Shown here in pieces: positions 1 to 13,317 of a stretch of DNA of 64,000 nucleotides; position 1 is the first letter of the stretch, and every line of letters starts with the position of its first letter. The translations under genes were made by a program, and so were the position numbers. Location of the stretch: contig NW_006763140.1 in NCBI RefSeq assembly GCF_000264905.1, positions 358,713 to 422,712 of the forward strand, given 5' to 3'. The notes beneath the pieces were generated by a model. The model had not been told where the DNA came from. It made no database searches and saw only the letters and a program-made list of their open reading frames with translations. This DNA is from Stereum hirsutum FP-91666 SS1. Taxonomy: Eukaryota; Basidiomycota; Agaricomycetes; Russulales; Stereaceae.

Positions 1-212
1 GGATCAGATGCTGGTATGTGGGCACTTATACTACGATGCTCTAAAGTATAACTAAGAATGACACTCACGGCGGCCTCAATGCTCATAACTTAACAAATAG
101 GCCGGCTAGCTCGTGCGACGGTAGAGAGTTTGCTGGACCCGAAGGTACATTATATTTTAGAGTACCTCAGAGAGCGTTGAGCTTCGAGAGTCAATACTTT
201 GGATGAAGGAGA

Positions 213-220
213 TATAAAAA
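213..220 (+). promoter_or_regulatory. TATA-like element upstream of the protease-like gene
   Basis: An A/T run of the form TATAAAAA lies about 240 bp before the start codon of the protease-like gene at 456. It is the only good TATA match in the first 455 bases and would imply a 5' UTR of roughly 200 bp. The rest of positions 1-455 shows no gene or repeat. This is inference from sequence only. Confidence 0.3.
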
Positions 221-455
221 GATCAGACATACCGAGACGTTGCCGTCAAGCCGTGCAGGAAGGCAGGTGTGCTCCGGCTGGTCGTGATCCTACGGGGTCA
301 CTCGGCGTGACAGGCAGTATTTATTTCTGTTTGAGTTCTATATCCGTCCTACCATCTTTCATCAACTCATCCTCATCGACGAGTTACTTGCGCTTTCTTA
401 CGACCACCTCTCGTGCACTCTTACTACAACTTTTCGTGAACTGTTCTCTTCCGCC

Positions 456-852
456 ATGGATCCAGACAAAAGTCAGTGGCGTCCGTTGTTCCCCTTCCTT
501 ACGAGTGCTGATTGTTTCCCGCAGTGATTGTCGATATGACTGACCAGGAGCTCATTGCCCGCGGTTTTGTGGAAGATAGTGAGCCCTTCTGTCATTACAA
601 ACGCTATTCCTCACTCGTTTGACCCTTCGACCTCGTAGATGCCGTTTTTGCTTCCGTCATGGAATTGGATCCAAACAAGAGTGAGAGTGGCTCCATCGAT
701 CCCCTTCCTTACGAGTGCTGATTGTTTCCCGCAGTGATTGTCGACATGACTGATGAGGAGCTCATTGTCCTCGGTTTCTTGGGTGACAGTGAGCCCTTCT
801 GTCATTACAATCGTCCATGCCTCACTCGTTTGACCCTTTGACATCGTAGACG
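456..852 (+). repeat. Tandem duplication of two exons with their introns, unit about 210 bp
   Basis: Copy 1 (about 458-640) and copy 2 (about 667-852) align along exon end, intron, exon and intron. The shared stretch includes the intron acceptor (attgtttcccgcag), the exon beginning TGATTGTCGA and the following donor region (gtgagcccttctgtcattac). The exons are exactly 54 nt in both copies. The introns differ by one base each (53 and 54 bp; 60 and 61 bp), so the reading frame is kept. Confidence 0.9.
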
Positions 853-3075
853 CCCCTGCTGAGGTCAAACATGTCGTCGAGGCAGTGAGAGCTAACCCTA
901 TTCACCTTCGCGGTAAGTCTTCCTACGTTCTTTTTTGCACCTTTCATCTCCCATTTACTCATACTTCCTTTCGTTTTCAGGCGTGAATTGCTTTGCAATT
1001 GACTGCGTCAAGCGCAGCGCTGCCAACCTTTCCCGACAAGACGACACGACTACTCAGCCAAACTCTCCTACCTCTCCCACCCTCAACGATGCTGAGACCA
1101 CCTTCTCGAAACTCATCACCAACCCAGACTCCCGCATCGTTGTCCCCCCCAACTTAATCTCCGAGTACGAGGTCAACTTTTACTACCACGGCATCTCGAG
1201 TAACCCTCCCAAGCTCTTATGGCGTTCCGATCTCGAGTCCAACCCCTTCCCTTTTCCCCCTGTTGGCACCGACTTTCACAAGATCCCCAAGAAGAGTCCC
1301 CGACCCGTCTTCAACACACCGCTTAACCCCATGTGGGACACCGTCGCTCCTCAGATCCTGGAGTCGATAAAGGCCCGAGGCCTCCTGTACTCCGCGCTGA
1401 AGACGGCTAAGTTCTTAATCGTCGCAGACGGCGAGGAGAGAACTGGTCCTATTGTCATCTGGATTGCCGTCCGTCCCAACACCACCAACGCTGGAGCCGT
1501 TCGTGATGCCACTCCGGACATTCTCGACGTCCTCACTCGCGCCCAGATCACCGGTGTCGTCGTGGAGTGGTATGAGGGGTCGGTCGTTCGCCTAGGTGCT
1601 CGGCTACCTCCAAAAGTTTTCTCTCTCGCGCCATTTGGCGTCCACTGCCCGATCACTCCCGTAGGTGTGCCCATCGCCAGGGAGTCCGACGACGCTCAGG
1701 GTACCCTCACGTTCATGTTCAAAGAGGTGAAGACCAAGACAGGCGAACCCAGCAACAGGATTCTTGCCCTCACCAACAAACACGTCGCTTCCTTCGACAT
1801 CACTACTGATTACGAGCTCGACGAGGCTGACCGTCAACACATCCGAGTCTATAGCAATCGTCAACTCGATCGTGCTATCACCAAGATCCGGGACAACATC
1901 GCCAGAGTCGCTCGCGAACTGGCGAACACACCACAGGATGATATGTCAGTTCTGGTATCGGAAATGGCTGCTCTCCAGCTCAGACTTAACGCGGTCGACG
2001 CCGAATTGAAAAACACCAACGGTCGGAGGTTCAGTGTCGTTGACTGGGCTCCCCAAATCTCCGTCAGGGTCGACGACCGCCACTACACTCGCGACATCGC
2101 CACGCTTGCAGTCCATGACAACCGGTACGGATTGGACAGTTCGAACAACCAAATTAACTTCAGTGCGTTTTGTTCCGTTTGCTCTCTTCGTCCCCATCTC
2201 GTTTCCTCACATCCAACTCAGACGAATTAGGCCCACAATATACCGCTGCTGAGCTCACTGATACCTTCTGGCCTCTCGCTTCCGTTCGTAAGGGCAGAAG
2301 TATTCACCCCTGGCTCCACATCCGTGGTGCTCTTCCTCATGAACGTGTCATCAATCCCGATACGGAGGACGAGAACGGCGAACCCCTCTGTATCGTTGCC
2401 AAGTACGGCAGCGCGACAAGGCTTACATTTGGTCGGTACTCAGAAATGGGTGCCTGTATTCGTACCGACTTCGGAGAGTCCAGGGAGGTCGTCGTGTATA
2501 ACTACACCGAGAAACCGGATAACTTTGCGGACCGTGGAGATTCGGGTGCACTTATTTTCACGGGCGAGGGAGACGCGCTTGCCATCTTGCACGCGGGCAT
2601 GGATGAAACACGTCATGCTACCTACGGTACACCCATCTGGTGGGTTATCGAGCAGATCCTCATCAAGTATCCCGACGCCGAGTTCTTCAATCCCGAATAT
2701 TACAAACCCAAACCCTCTACCCCTGTATATCGTGAGGCTGCCAGGGATCCTGATGACTTCATCAATGAAGGAGCAGAGATCAGACCCCGAAGCGGCTTAG
2801 TCACTGGCGTCTTCTATCGCGTCCCCACTCAGAATGCCAGCTCAAAAACCCTTTTCCGTGAACTCCTCTTAAACCCTACATGGGCTAAAATCACCTTCAC
2901 ACGACACCCTATCCTCTGCAAGTCATCCGCCAAATATGGAATGTTTTTCGTCGAGTTCAAGTCTAGTAAGATTTTCGTGTCAGGCACCTCCGAGCCCTTT
3001 GTACATTTACCCAATCTCGTTTGCCTTAATGATAAGCTATGCCACTGGGTCCTCATCGACGCCATCGACGACTAG
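456..3075 (+). CDS. PA-clan (trypsin-like fold) serine protease-like protein, 754 aa
   Basis: Seven-exon model: 456-471, 525-578, 639-680, 735-788, 850-912, 981-2162, 2222-3075. The start is in a good context (gccATGg) and all phases close. The large exons carry two motifs typical of chymotrypsin-fold proteases: LTNKHV (candidate catalytic His), encoded near 1770-1790, and DRGDSGAL (catalytic Ser in GDSG), encoded near 2530-2550. The Asp in YTRDIATLAVHD just before intron 6 is a candidate third triad residue. No signal peptide or membrane segment is visible, so an intracellular protein is likely. I recognise the pattern as an uncharacterised family common in mushrooms; its substrate is unknown. 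Exons 1-2 and 3-4 are tandem copies, so the N-terminus contains the element VDMTD(Q/E)ELI twice. The last intron has two in-frame acceptors (exon start 2222 or 2231); 2222 is preferred because it keeps a Leu-Gly pair I expect there. Confidence 0.75.
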
Positions 3076-3727
3076 TAGAAGCCTCCGATGTCATGACTGT
3101 CCTGATATGGCCCACTTTTTTTTTCTTCATTTCTCTATTTCCTCCCTCTTGTCACATGTGGTCTGGTTCACTCCCCTTCCCCTTTCCGTCTGTTCACCTC
3201 TTATGGACAACAGTTACATTTATATGTGCTTACACATACACCCTATGCCTTCCTTATCATCCTCTGCTCTATAATGCCATGCACCGTCCGCATTCCTTGC
3301 CACGATTTGTTGACTACTTATAGGCCATAAAAACACTGGAGATATCAGCGATTCCTGTGCAAGAAGTTGTCGATGCTGCGTGACATTGCGGATATTTTAT
3401 GGCTATGAATATCCATGGGCCGTTCGGTAAATTTCTGGGATGGCCAGTGCATACTCGCCACTCGGAAATGGGTGCCACAAGTTGCCACAAAGGTTCGGTA
3501 GACGCCCACGGCCCGGAAGCGCCCGTGATACTAAATTTACACATCATTTACGTGCCACACGTCCGATGGCGTCGGCTACAGTGCTTATGCTCAACGTCGA
3601 CATTGTGTTCAACAGAACAAACGCTTGCTCCTTTACAGATCAGACTTATACCTCTTGTTTTGTCTTCTTTTACCGTGGACTTTCTCAAACTTTGTTGCTA
3701 CGGACAGCCTAGCATACAGGCCCAGGG
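3076..3727. other. Intergenic, no gene seen
   Basis: This holds the 3' region of the protease-like gene and the 5' region of MON2. The T/C-rich stretch around 3115-3180 looks like 3' UTR. The open frames here have no recognisable protein character and no splice continuity with either neighbour. Confidence 0.5.
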
Positions 3728-6700
3728 ATGAGCTCCCTCGCTTTCCTCGTAACCGAACTCCAAGTACGCCTCTTGCTGCTCTCCCTTCGACGCCACACAA
3801 CCGCTCATGGCATGTATACTATATGCCTTAGTCCCTCTCCAGCGAGACAAGACGGAAACATCCAGATGTTCGCGAGGTCAGTCTTTCCTCGTTCCTGTTT
3901 CCATCCATCCATACACACTGCGGGCTATGCATTGCGCGTCTCCGGAGTGTGTTGCCAGGACCTACATCGCTGACGGTTGGACTGGACTGGAATGGGAATG
4001 GGAATGATTGGGTCGACGCACTGCCTTGATGCTTTGCTGGTCGTCGTTGCTGCTTGGTCAATTCGGACGGAATGGACAATGAATGTAGGCCGCAGACAAG
4101 TCGTTAGCTATTCTTCGCGCTTCCCCTGAGCAGGCAACACTCAACCTCGCAAGCGGTACGTTTCATTATCATACTACTGTCGCCAACATACCAGAATTGA
4201 TAACCCGCCCTTCCTACTGTTCAACTCTTTCCACCAACCACATGCTTCTCAATCCCCGCTCTCCCTCCATCTACCAATCCAACCCATCCCACCTCACCCC
4301 AACTCAACCCAACTCAACCCAAAGATGGCCCCCACTCCGAAGACCTCCTCCGCCCCGTCTTCATGGGCTGCTCCACCAAATCCGCTAAAATCGTCGGAAT
4401 CTCCCTCGGCTCCCTGCAACGCCTCATCGCCCTCTCCGCCGTGCCCCTCTCCGCCGTGCCGAAGATAGTGCAGACGATGGGCGAGTGCATGAACCAGGGC
4501 GTGGATATACAGCTCAAGATATTGCAGACGTTACTGAGTCTGGTGACGAATTTTGGGAGGGTGCATGGGGAGTTGTTGGGTGATGTGAGTCGTTTTTTGT
4601 TTTGTTTTTTGTTATTGGGTTGGTTCTTGTTGTTCTTGGTTTGGATATTGGATTGGATAAGGTCGAGGTCTCGATTTAAGAGTTTGGGGTATTGCGTGCG
4701 ATTTCTCATCCTCTACATGGAAGTGGGATGTCGATGGGATCGTAACGCGTCTGCGTCTATACGTAACGACAGCCCCCCGCAGCTCCATGCTTGATGCTCC
4801 TTATAGCCTGAGACTCTGTTAAGAGGCTCAGAATCCTTCGACAGCACATCTAACACATAACACATTCTCAGTGTGATTTACCTCCATTGATCCTCGCAAG
4901 TCGAGTGGCGTAAGGGCACCCAAGCGCATAGTGAAAAGCGTCAGGTCTGAAGGAAAAATATATACATGTGTCGGGACCTAACCACAGACAGAAAACAGCG
5001 CTAACATTTCATCATTTTTACTTCACACCATCCAGGCCCTCCTCCTCTGTTTCAAACTCCAAGAATCCCGCATCGCCGTCGTCTCCTCCACCGCCGCCGC
5101 CACACTCCGTCAACTCGTCATGTTCGTCGTCGACAAAGTCGTAGACGAAGACCGCCGCCTCTCCGATGCCTCTTCTATTCTCTCAGCCAACTCCACCTCC
5201 ACCTCCCCCCCACAACAGGACCTGGAGCTCGTGGACACGACGCTTCCGGACGGGACGGTCAAGGCGCTGGGCCCGTCCGCGAGGGACGCGTTCGCGATAT
5301 TCGAGGATCTGTGTCTGTTAGCTAATTCGGAGAGACCGAAGTTGTTGAAGTTGGAGTTTTTGCATAAGACGTTTGCGTTGGAGTTGATCGAGAGCGTGTT
5401 GACGAATTATCATGATTTGTTTAGGAGGGTGCGTATCCACTCCCTACTTTTCATCGCGCGTGCATAACATGAGCATTGGACTGACTGGACTGACTTTTTG
5501 CGTGGATTTGTGTGGGTTTGTGTGTAGCATTCCGAGCTTCTGCTACTATTACAGCATCACCTTTGTCCCCTCCTCCTCAAATCCCTCTCCGAGCGCCCGA
5601 TTTTCCCACTCACACTCCGCTCCACCCGAGTCGTCTTTCTCCTCCTCAAGCAGTTCTCGCTAGAACTCAAGACGGAGGCCGAGGTCTTCCTGATGCTGTT
5701 GATTCGGACCATCGGCGGCGACGTGGACGGTTCTGGATCGGACTCGGGGAACGGTGGAATGGGGAGTGGTGGCAGTGCGAGGCCGGGATGGATGAGGGTG
5801 TTGGCGATGGAGATCATGAGAGGGTATGTGCGCTCTGTTATCTTTATATTATTATCCAGATCATATCAATTTGACGTTATGTTGATATTTTTGCCCATCA
5901 CAGTCTTTGCAGCCACGCCGAGTTCATGCGCAACGTCTGGGAACGGTACGACGCCCAATCCTCCGAGTCAGGCTCGAACTCGAAAGTCTTCACGTCGCTC
6001 ATCACGGCGCTTAAACGCCTCGTTACCGAAAGACCGTCCCTGCTCGGCGTGAGCCATCAGATGATGGGTGTCGGTGGGACCCATGGCACCGATGCTGGTG
6101 GGATGGGTATGGGAGGAGGGGGCGGAGGAGCTGGAGGCGGTGGTAGGACGGGTGGAGGAGGGAGTGTGGCGGGGATGGTGGCTACTGCGGCTAGTGCGAC
6201 TGTTTCGGGGGTTGTGGGGATGATGGGGAGTGAGGCTGGATTGAGTTTGCATTCGAGTGCTATGAAACTGCAATGGTACGCTCCTTTCCTTCCCTTTTCA
6301 TACGCACCACTCCTTCACTATTTCTAATGGCTAAAATCACCTATAACTAGCATCGACCAACTAGACAAAGCAGACGCTCCGCCGATTCCAGAATCCTACA
6401 TTTACCTCCTCGGCACCCAATGTCTCGTCTCCCTCTGCGAAGGCCTAGCCTCCTACGCCGCCCCCCTCTACACCTCCCTAATGATCCAAAAACCCCGCTC
6501 AGCAGGCGACTCCCTCATCCGCGCTCCCTCCGCTCTCGACCCCACCACCCTCCCCTCCAACACCCCCTCCGAAGCCTCCACGCGCGCAGGACTGATAGCA
6601 GTCCGGGACATGGTCCAAGCAGGCTGGCCCGCCTTACTCGCTGCGCTTAGTTTCCTGATCAGCACAAATCTGAGTGACGAGTTGTTCGTGGATGTGTTGG

Positions 6701-9700
6701 CGAGCTATCAGGCGCTGATGAACGTCGCGGGCATGTTGGGATTGAATACCCCACGAGACGCATTCCTCACCTCGCTCTCGAAATCAGCGATCCCGTCCCG
6801 CGTCGTGTCGAGTCTCGAATCATACATCGAGCCGCCCACGCCGCGGACCGCGTCCTCGTTCTCTGAAGGTCTCGGCGCGTTGGCTGGGACTGTCACGGGT
6901 GCGGGTGGAGGAGGAGGGGAGGGAGGAACGCCGGGGTTATCGGAGAGGAATATGGCGTGTTTGAAGGTGTTAGTGCAGAGTGGGATGTTCCTCGCCGGGA
7001 GCTGGGGAGAGAGCTGGTTCGATGTGCTCGAGGCGTTGCAGAATGCGGATTATGTCCTCACCGCGAAGGGAGCGAGACCGGTTTCGGTGGTCATGCCTGT
7101 GAAGAGGTCAGCTTCGGGGCATGGGGCGCAGAAGTCGGTGGCACAATCTGGGGCGGCAGGAGGTGCGGGGTCGGCGGGGAGTCCACAGCAGGGACAGGGA
7201 CAGACGGTGGCGAGACATCCGTTGTTGATGGATTTGGATGCGGAGAGCGTGCAGCTTGCGATCCAGCGATTGTTTGACGCGTCGAAGAATCTCGAGGATG
7301 CGGCGTTCCGCGATTTCGTGAATGCGTTGTGTAGGCTTAGTGGAGAGATGGTGGGTATGCAGGCATCGCAGTCATCAGAGTTAGGTTTGGGCGGTGGGTC
7401 AACGTCGTTCCCCGGTAGTGGGAGTATCCCGGAGAATGAGTCGGTGGACGATGTGACGGTGGGTGGGGGTAGCTCGGTCAGTTTGAGCACGACGCTGTCG
7501 CAGGGCACAGGACAGGGGACGTCGAGGCCGGAGTATGCGAGTCGGAGGAGGGTTAGTGGGATTCATTTGCCGAGGACCTTGGTGTGTCTTTTCTTTTTTG
7601 ACCCCCTGGCTTTGGGTATGAGGTGCTGATATATCCTTGTATATGCAGCGTTCTGGAGACTTTGGGATCAACAAGCTTGGGGGCGTCGCTGTACTCAATA
7701 TACACAGGCTCATCTATCGCTCCCCGGACATCGCCTGGGACACGATCACCAGCCATCTGCTCTCAGTCATTCGTCTCTCAACAGCCCCGCAGTCCGTTCG
7801 CCTACAAGCTGCTCATATTCTCGATGACATCGTCGCCGTAGTTCCTCGAAACCTCACCACCGCCGGCGAACTGCAAGCCGCAGTCCAACGACGCATGCTT
7901 GATGTCCTCGCACAACAGATCATGCTCGATACCTCGAATGGCGCAGGCTCATCTTCCACCAGCGTCGAACTTCGTCGTCTTGGGCTAGAGACGCTGCACA
8001 AGATCTTGCAGGCTTCGGGCCACACGCTCGTAGTGGGCTGGGAGACGATCTTCGAGATATTGAGCAGCGTATGTAAGCCTGCTCAGTTGCCCGCGTCGAC
8101 CTCAGGAGACGCTTTACGCTCAATCGAGTCCTCGCCGATGTCGATGAGAGCGAAACCTCTTCCGCTGGGATATGTCAACGAGAAGGGCTACGCGACGCTG
8201 ATCAAGATCGCTTTCCAGTCGCTGACTCTGGTCTGTGACTCTCTCTCTGTTCTCTCCCCCGAACATCTCCGGATGTGCATCAGCACGCTAGGCCACTTCG
8301 GAAGACAAGCGGATACGAATATCGCCCTTACCGCCGCCGAAAGTCTTTTCTGGGGCGTTTCCGACTCCATCCAAGCAAAGAGGAAGGACGCAGAGAAGGA
8401 GCCGGAGTATAGCGCGCTTTGGATGTTCCTCTTGCTCGAGATTCTTAGACTTTGTACCGATGCTAGGCCGGAGGTCAGGATGGGCGCTATCCAGACTCTG
8501 TTCAGGACATTACAGCTCTATGGCGCCACGCTGAGTCTGGAGACATGGGACGAGTGTATATGGAAAGTCACGTTCCCGTTGCTCGATTCTCTCACGGCTG
8601 CTATTCGCCAACAAGGTCAAGGACCTTTGTCGCCGTCACCATCAACGCCTACAGCTGCGGATTATTCGTCGCTCACTGCTATAGGACAAGACCCGGCGAT
8701 CGCGGATGCGGCCTGGGACGAGTCGAAGGTGGTCGCATTGCAATCTGTCGGATCTATATTCCACGATTTCCTGGTGTCGAAGATCATGCGTCTCGAATCG
8801 TTCCCAAAAGCATGGGACGTCTTCGTCATGCACATCCGCGACTCTTTCCTCCTCGATAACCGAATCGTCACCGCTCCCGCCCTCCGATGTCTGGAGAAAG
8901 CGCTCAAAGCGTCGGCTGCGGGCGCGGCGGATGAAGGGCTGAAGACGCAGGTGGTGGAAGCTTGGGAGAAGGCGTGGACGGTGTGTGATGAGATGGGGGA
9001 GGTGGTGGTGAAGAGAGCGAGCGCGCGGGGAGAGTTGGCTGGCGTGCATAAGCCGTTCACCCAGGAGAGTCTGGTGGCGTTCGTGGATGTTATAGTGGCT
9101 ACGAGAGGGGTTAGCAGGACCATCGAGGACGTGGAATGGCCGTTGGAGAGGTTGTCGAAGTTGATGGTCATTTTGAAAGGTCAGCCGGAGTTCCAACTTT
9201 TTCTGACCCGCGGTTTTGATACGTATGAGCTAATTGGATGGTCCTCGTATACAGGTGTCTTGACGTATCCTAATTCTCCAGATTATCGACCAGATGTGGA
9301 TGCACTCACACCCGTACAGGTGATTTCCAAAATATTCCACGAATCTTCCTTCATTCCTGACCCTCCTGCAATAGACCGTCGTGATGGAAGCAGTCAGCAG
9401 TATTACCCTCACAGCGCCTGGTGTTCCTTCATTAGTCCTACGCGACCTCTCCGAATATGTCACCCTACCATTCCTCGCCGCTTTCGACGTCCCCGATGCA
9501 TCAACATCCTCCGGTACACTCTCAATCACCTCATCCCCAGCCGCCAAGAGACCTACACTGTCATCAGCACCCAAGAAACGAATCACCTACATCGGCATGT
9601 CAAAGAAATGCATGCCCATGCTCGTCGAGCTCTTCCTGCGTTTCAAAGACGAACCTGCTATCTATGTCGATGGGACGTTGGAGGCGATCCTGTCTGCATA

Positions 9701-11126
9701 TTCGATCCCGATCAAAATGAAGTATGATTGTCCGGCGCCCTCGAAGTTTGGGAAGGATCAGCCGTTGTGGAAGACTGCGACGACGAGCTTTTTGAGGATT
9801 GTCAGGGAGATTGCAGCGCAAATCCGGGTATTAGGGAGTGGTGCGTACTGTGTCTTCTACGCTTGCCTTTTCTTTCGGATATGCGAGTCCTGATGCGACT
9901 CTCAAATAGTTATCTCGGATGAGCGCGTGGAAGGAATATGGAGGCAGACTATCGACGTATTCCGCGGGGCTATACTCGCCGATTGGTATGTTTTACCTGT
10001 ATTCAATATATTACACTCTAATTATGATACAGTTCCGCCGCCGAATCTTTCTCATTCGACGAACAAGAAGCAGAGGAGAATTTTGACCTGGCTCTTATCG
10101 CCTCTCTGGAGATTGACGTCGTCCCACACCTCGGTGACACACGCGTACCAGACTACCTCATCAGCCATCTGTCGAAGGTACTACAACAAGGCAGTCAACT
10201 ACGTCACGACGAAGACGAGGAGGAGCAGATGCTGACACCTCCCCATTCGGCCAAGAACGAAGACTGGAGCGATATGGAAAAGAGCGATCGCTTAAATGGG
10301 GCAGTCAGGAATGGCGGCGGCATATTCAGGGAGAGGTTCTCGTATTGGTGCTTTGATTTGCTATTTTTGATTTGTTCGGATACATCTCGAGGTAAGTGTC
10401 TTGATCCATTCATTATGGCTCGAATATCTAGGCTGACTGGACCTAGATCAAGAGGTTTCGAGAAAGCGAGTGGCGGCGCTATGTTTGTCGTCTTTGCTGA
10501 ACAGGTGTAGAACGACATTGGTCAACTTCGTCGCGGATGAGAGTCTGAGAGGCAATTTGCCCTTCCCAAGGTCAGTCCGGTGGCGAAGCTTTGGAACAAT
10601 CCAACTGATAACGTATGTAGGGTACGTGAGGAGGAACTTCTGTATGCGCTACAGAAGATGCAAGAACTTCGGCTGTGGCCTGGGTCACTATGGGCTGCCC
10701 TTTCAGATAGACCATCGGAGTATTCTTCCACTCAGCCCCGTACGCGCCGTCCTAATCTCGTGGTTCTCTTCACCGAATTGACTTTCTGTTCTGTTAGCTA
10801 TCGACGCAACGCTGTCGCCGTCAAAGCTGATCGCAGATTCAGTCCAACGCTCGACGAAAGCCCATCTGTTCCACTTCTACTCAGTCTTATGCGAGATCGC
10901 CTCCGTGCCTCGTAAAGTTCCGGCTGCATGGGTTGTGCCGAGACAGTTGCTCTCGCCACCCGATTCTCCTCCCGTTAAGGGTTCATCAGTGGAACCAGGG
11001 ACGCATGAGAGTCGGATAGCAGCTAATGGGGTGAGAACGAGTGTCAGTACGAAGCCGGTCGATGCTAGATCGTTGGCTAGGGAGTGCTTGAAGGAGATGG
11101 GAAGAGAGTTGGGTGTTTCGATGTAG
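3728..11126 (+). CDS. MON2: MON2 homologue (Sec7/BIG-related Golgi-endosome trafficking scaffold), 1922 aa
   Basis: Sixteen exons: 3728-3763, 3832-3876, 4089-4155, 4325-4584, 5036-5428, 5528-5823, 5904-6275, 6351-7581, 7649-9179, 9255-9319, 9375-9840, 9910-9985, 10033-10391, 10447-10570, 10621-10739, 10798-11126. Total 5769 nt, all phases consistent. The first three small exons encode the MON2 start (MSSLAFLVTELQ, then SLSSETRRKHPDVRE, then AADKSLAILRASPEQ). Exon 4 gives the conserved VFMGCSTKSAKI stretch of the DCB domain and exons 5-7 continue into the HUS-like region. A Gly-rich insert near 6100-6200 is not conserved in the family. MON2 resembles BIG-type Arf-GEFs but lacks the Sec7 catalytic domain. 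In yeast and animals it works with Dop1 and the flippase Neo1 at the trans-Golgi and endosome. It is somewhat longer than the human protein (about 1700 aa). Confidence 0.92.
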
Positions 11127-11719
11127 GCCTGAGACTACAGTTTCTGATAGGGTTTTCGAGGATTCAGTATACTGTGTACTTCTGCTTTGCACGCTATATG
11201 CTTCGATACGTCGTTTGTGGACAACGGTTTACTTCGTGTTGTGCATGACGAGAGCACCTCGCCGGTCTACAGTAGGTGAGGCTTTACGGGCTCGAAGCGC
11301 GACACGAAAGCTAACAGAACGCAAACCACGGACGAGGTTGAGAGAAACGATCCTAGAGAGATGTGCATTCCATGGTGGACACTAATTCAAAAAAACAAGA
11401 TGGGTAACCAGACGACATCAATGCATATCAGTAACATATTATTTAGGGTTCGGGAGTAAACAGAAGCAGTAGGTAATACGATCTATCCTATGTGTTAGAG
11501 CAAATGATGAAGATAGCTTACACCAGCACAATACTTTCGAGAACGATTCAGAAGTAAACAATCGGGCAATTTCTAGCCATCGTAAGAAATCAACCAAGTA
11601 ATGTGGAAGGTGCAAATACTTTATTCAAAGGCATACAGACGTCATTTCAGTTACATAGCGATGAAGGATTGCATGATGGTGGCCCAAACGAGACCTGAAC
11701 GTCTACAGTAACATCGTTC
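11127..11719. other. Intergenic between convergent MON2 and FunK1 A
   Basis: This is the shared 3' region of two convergent genes. Short open frames (for example 11113-11385) overlap the MON2 stop and have no recognisable features. No RNA gene or repeat was seen. Confidence 0.5.
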
Positions 11720-13317
11720 TCAGGGAACAATGAGGTCAGGAGATCCATACTTCCGCACAGCATCCTCCGGCGTCTTCGTCGAGGGCTCTAAGACCTTCAT
11801 GACGCGCTGAAAGGTAAAGAAGCCAGGGCCGTTCCTTTCAGTCATCTCAACCCTAGCGTGTGCCGAACCATTAGGACTAGATTCCTCCTCCTTCTCCTCC
11901 TCCTCCTCTTCCTCAGAGAAATGACTCATGCTGCGCGCGACGATAGTGTACGCCGTTTTGCGGATAACCGGTTGGATCCAAGGTTTCTTCAGGCCCTTCA
12001 TCTCTGGTGTCATGAGCTCCAGGTAATCCCCGCATCTCGTCACAAACCCCAATTTGCAAGATGCGATCGTCTCCCAATCGTGTGTTGCCGTCCACTGTCT
12101 GATTTTACCGGGTTGCTTTGCCCATTCGACCTGATTTCCGTCGAAGCGAAGCACGAATGCGCACCATAGCAAGATCCACACAAAGGACTCTAGGTCATGG
12201 TGATACTCATGCAGTAGAGGCTTCCCAGCGTTCTCGAGAAGATCGAGAGCCATAAAGGCTGCTGTGCCGGTTCGGTGCTTGCAGGTCGCCGTCTCCTTCG
12301 GTATCGTCGAGGCGGCAAGATCCCAATCGTTCAAAATTCCGACGACATGCTCGTCATGACGCGTGAACATAATGTTGTTGACGCTCAAATCACGGTGAAG
12401 AATATTGCAGCTCGTGTAGATAACGTAGTGGACTGGAGGAACAACGATCTCGTCAGATGCGAGGGACATCATATATAGGCAGAGATCTTACCTTTCACGA
12501 CATCCGTAAAGACGGTCTTGAACTCCCCTAAGTCCTTTACCTCGCACAATGGCAGATAGCGGGGAGTAACTATAACTCGAAGGACGCGCTCCTCGTACTC
12601 CGGACCAATGAACGCGTCGGCCAACTCTAAAATGTCACTGTCTTCATCAACACGCGTCTTTTGTTTTGCCCCTCGTTTCGGCTTTGGTGTCGGCTTCCCG
12701 AGAACAGCGACGGCCTTTACACGCGTCTCAACGAAGGCCATCAAGACCTTCCTGGGTAGGTTCAGAGCGTCTTCGTCGAGCGTCGTAGAACACTTGAGTT
12801 CTGTGACGTGCTTCATCCATGGTTCAGGAATTTTCCCCCGAATAGTGCGCAGAATCTCGTCCTCGCCCATGCGATTCACGGGCTGCCAACTCATCTTCGC
12901 CACAAGACTCAGACCGTCCCTCGCCTGTAGGCTCGAGATGTCACTGGGACAAGCTAGAGGGAGAACAGTCGTGCCACGTCCGATAGCGCCGGGCTGGACG
13001 TGCAGAGGGGAAGCGGTGATCGGGAAGTCTATGGTAGTGCTCTGTCGCGACTCTGCGGAAGAAGATGGTCGATCGCCCCCCGACGTCGACGAATCGCCAG
13101 AGCCCGAAGCAGGAATATCGGGAACGTCGAGTTCACAGGTGAGACGAAGAATACTGTCTTTCCAATTGGATAATGGAACTTCGTACGCGGAGGGTGATCC
13201 ATAGAGCTCTCGAAGGTCCGCGAAGCGTGTTTGTTCGCCGTAGGTGGTCATTTTGTCCCTCAACTCATGGTAGTCCGGCAGAGGTGGGGGCAAGGTGCCC
13301 GCTCCAGCCACAATCAT
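11720..13317 (-). CDS. FunK1 kinase A, 5'-truncated copy with intact kinase domain (512 aa if the internal ATG is used)
   Basis: Exons 13317-12492 and 12432-11720. The 60-bp intron sits at the position used by every FunK1 gene here, phase 1 just before VHY. Motifs include a FVRRGT-equivalent IGRGTTVLP, LVAKMSWQP with the presumed ATP-binding Lys, HRDLSVNNIM (residues about 288-297) and NDWDLA. An acidic run of Glu (about 11895-11920) lies near the C-terminus. The closest relative in the window is FunK1 F. Upstream, positions 13318 to about 13425 still align to the coding sequence of F (ICSREFDPV region), but a one-base deletion at a Gly-Tyr-Glu codon run creates TAG and shifts the frame. Beyond about 13425 homology stops. 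Full-length FunK1 proteins here carry several hundred more N-terminal residues, so this is either a truncated gene that starts at the internal Met or a decaying pseudogene. Confidence 0.65.

Noticed and set aside
8642..9196. Antisense open frames within MON2 exon 9
   Set aside because: Shadows of the conserved MON2 sequence; no start context or protein character.
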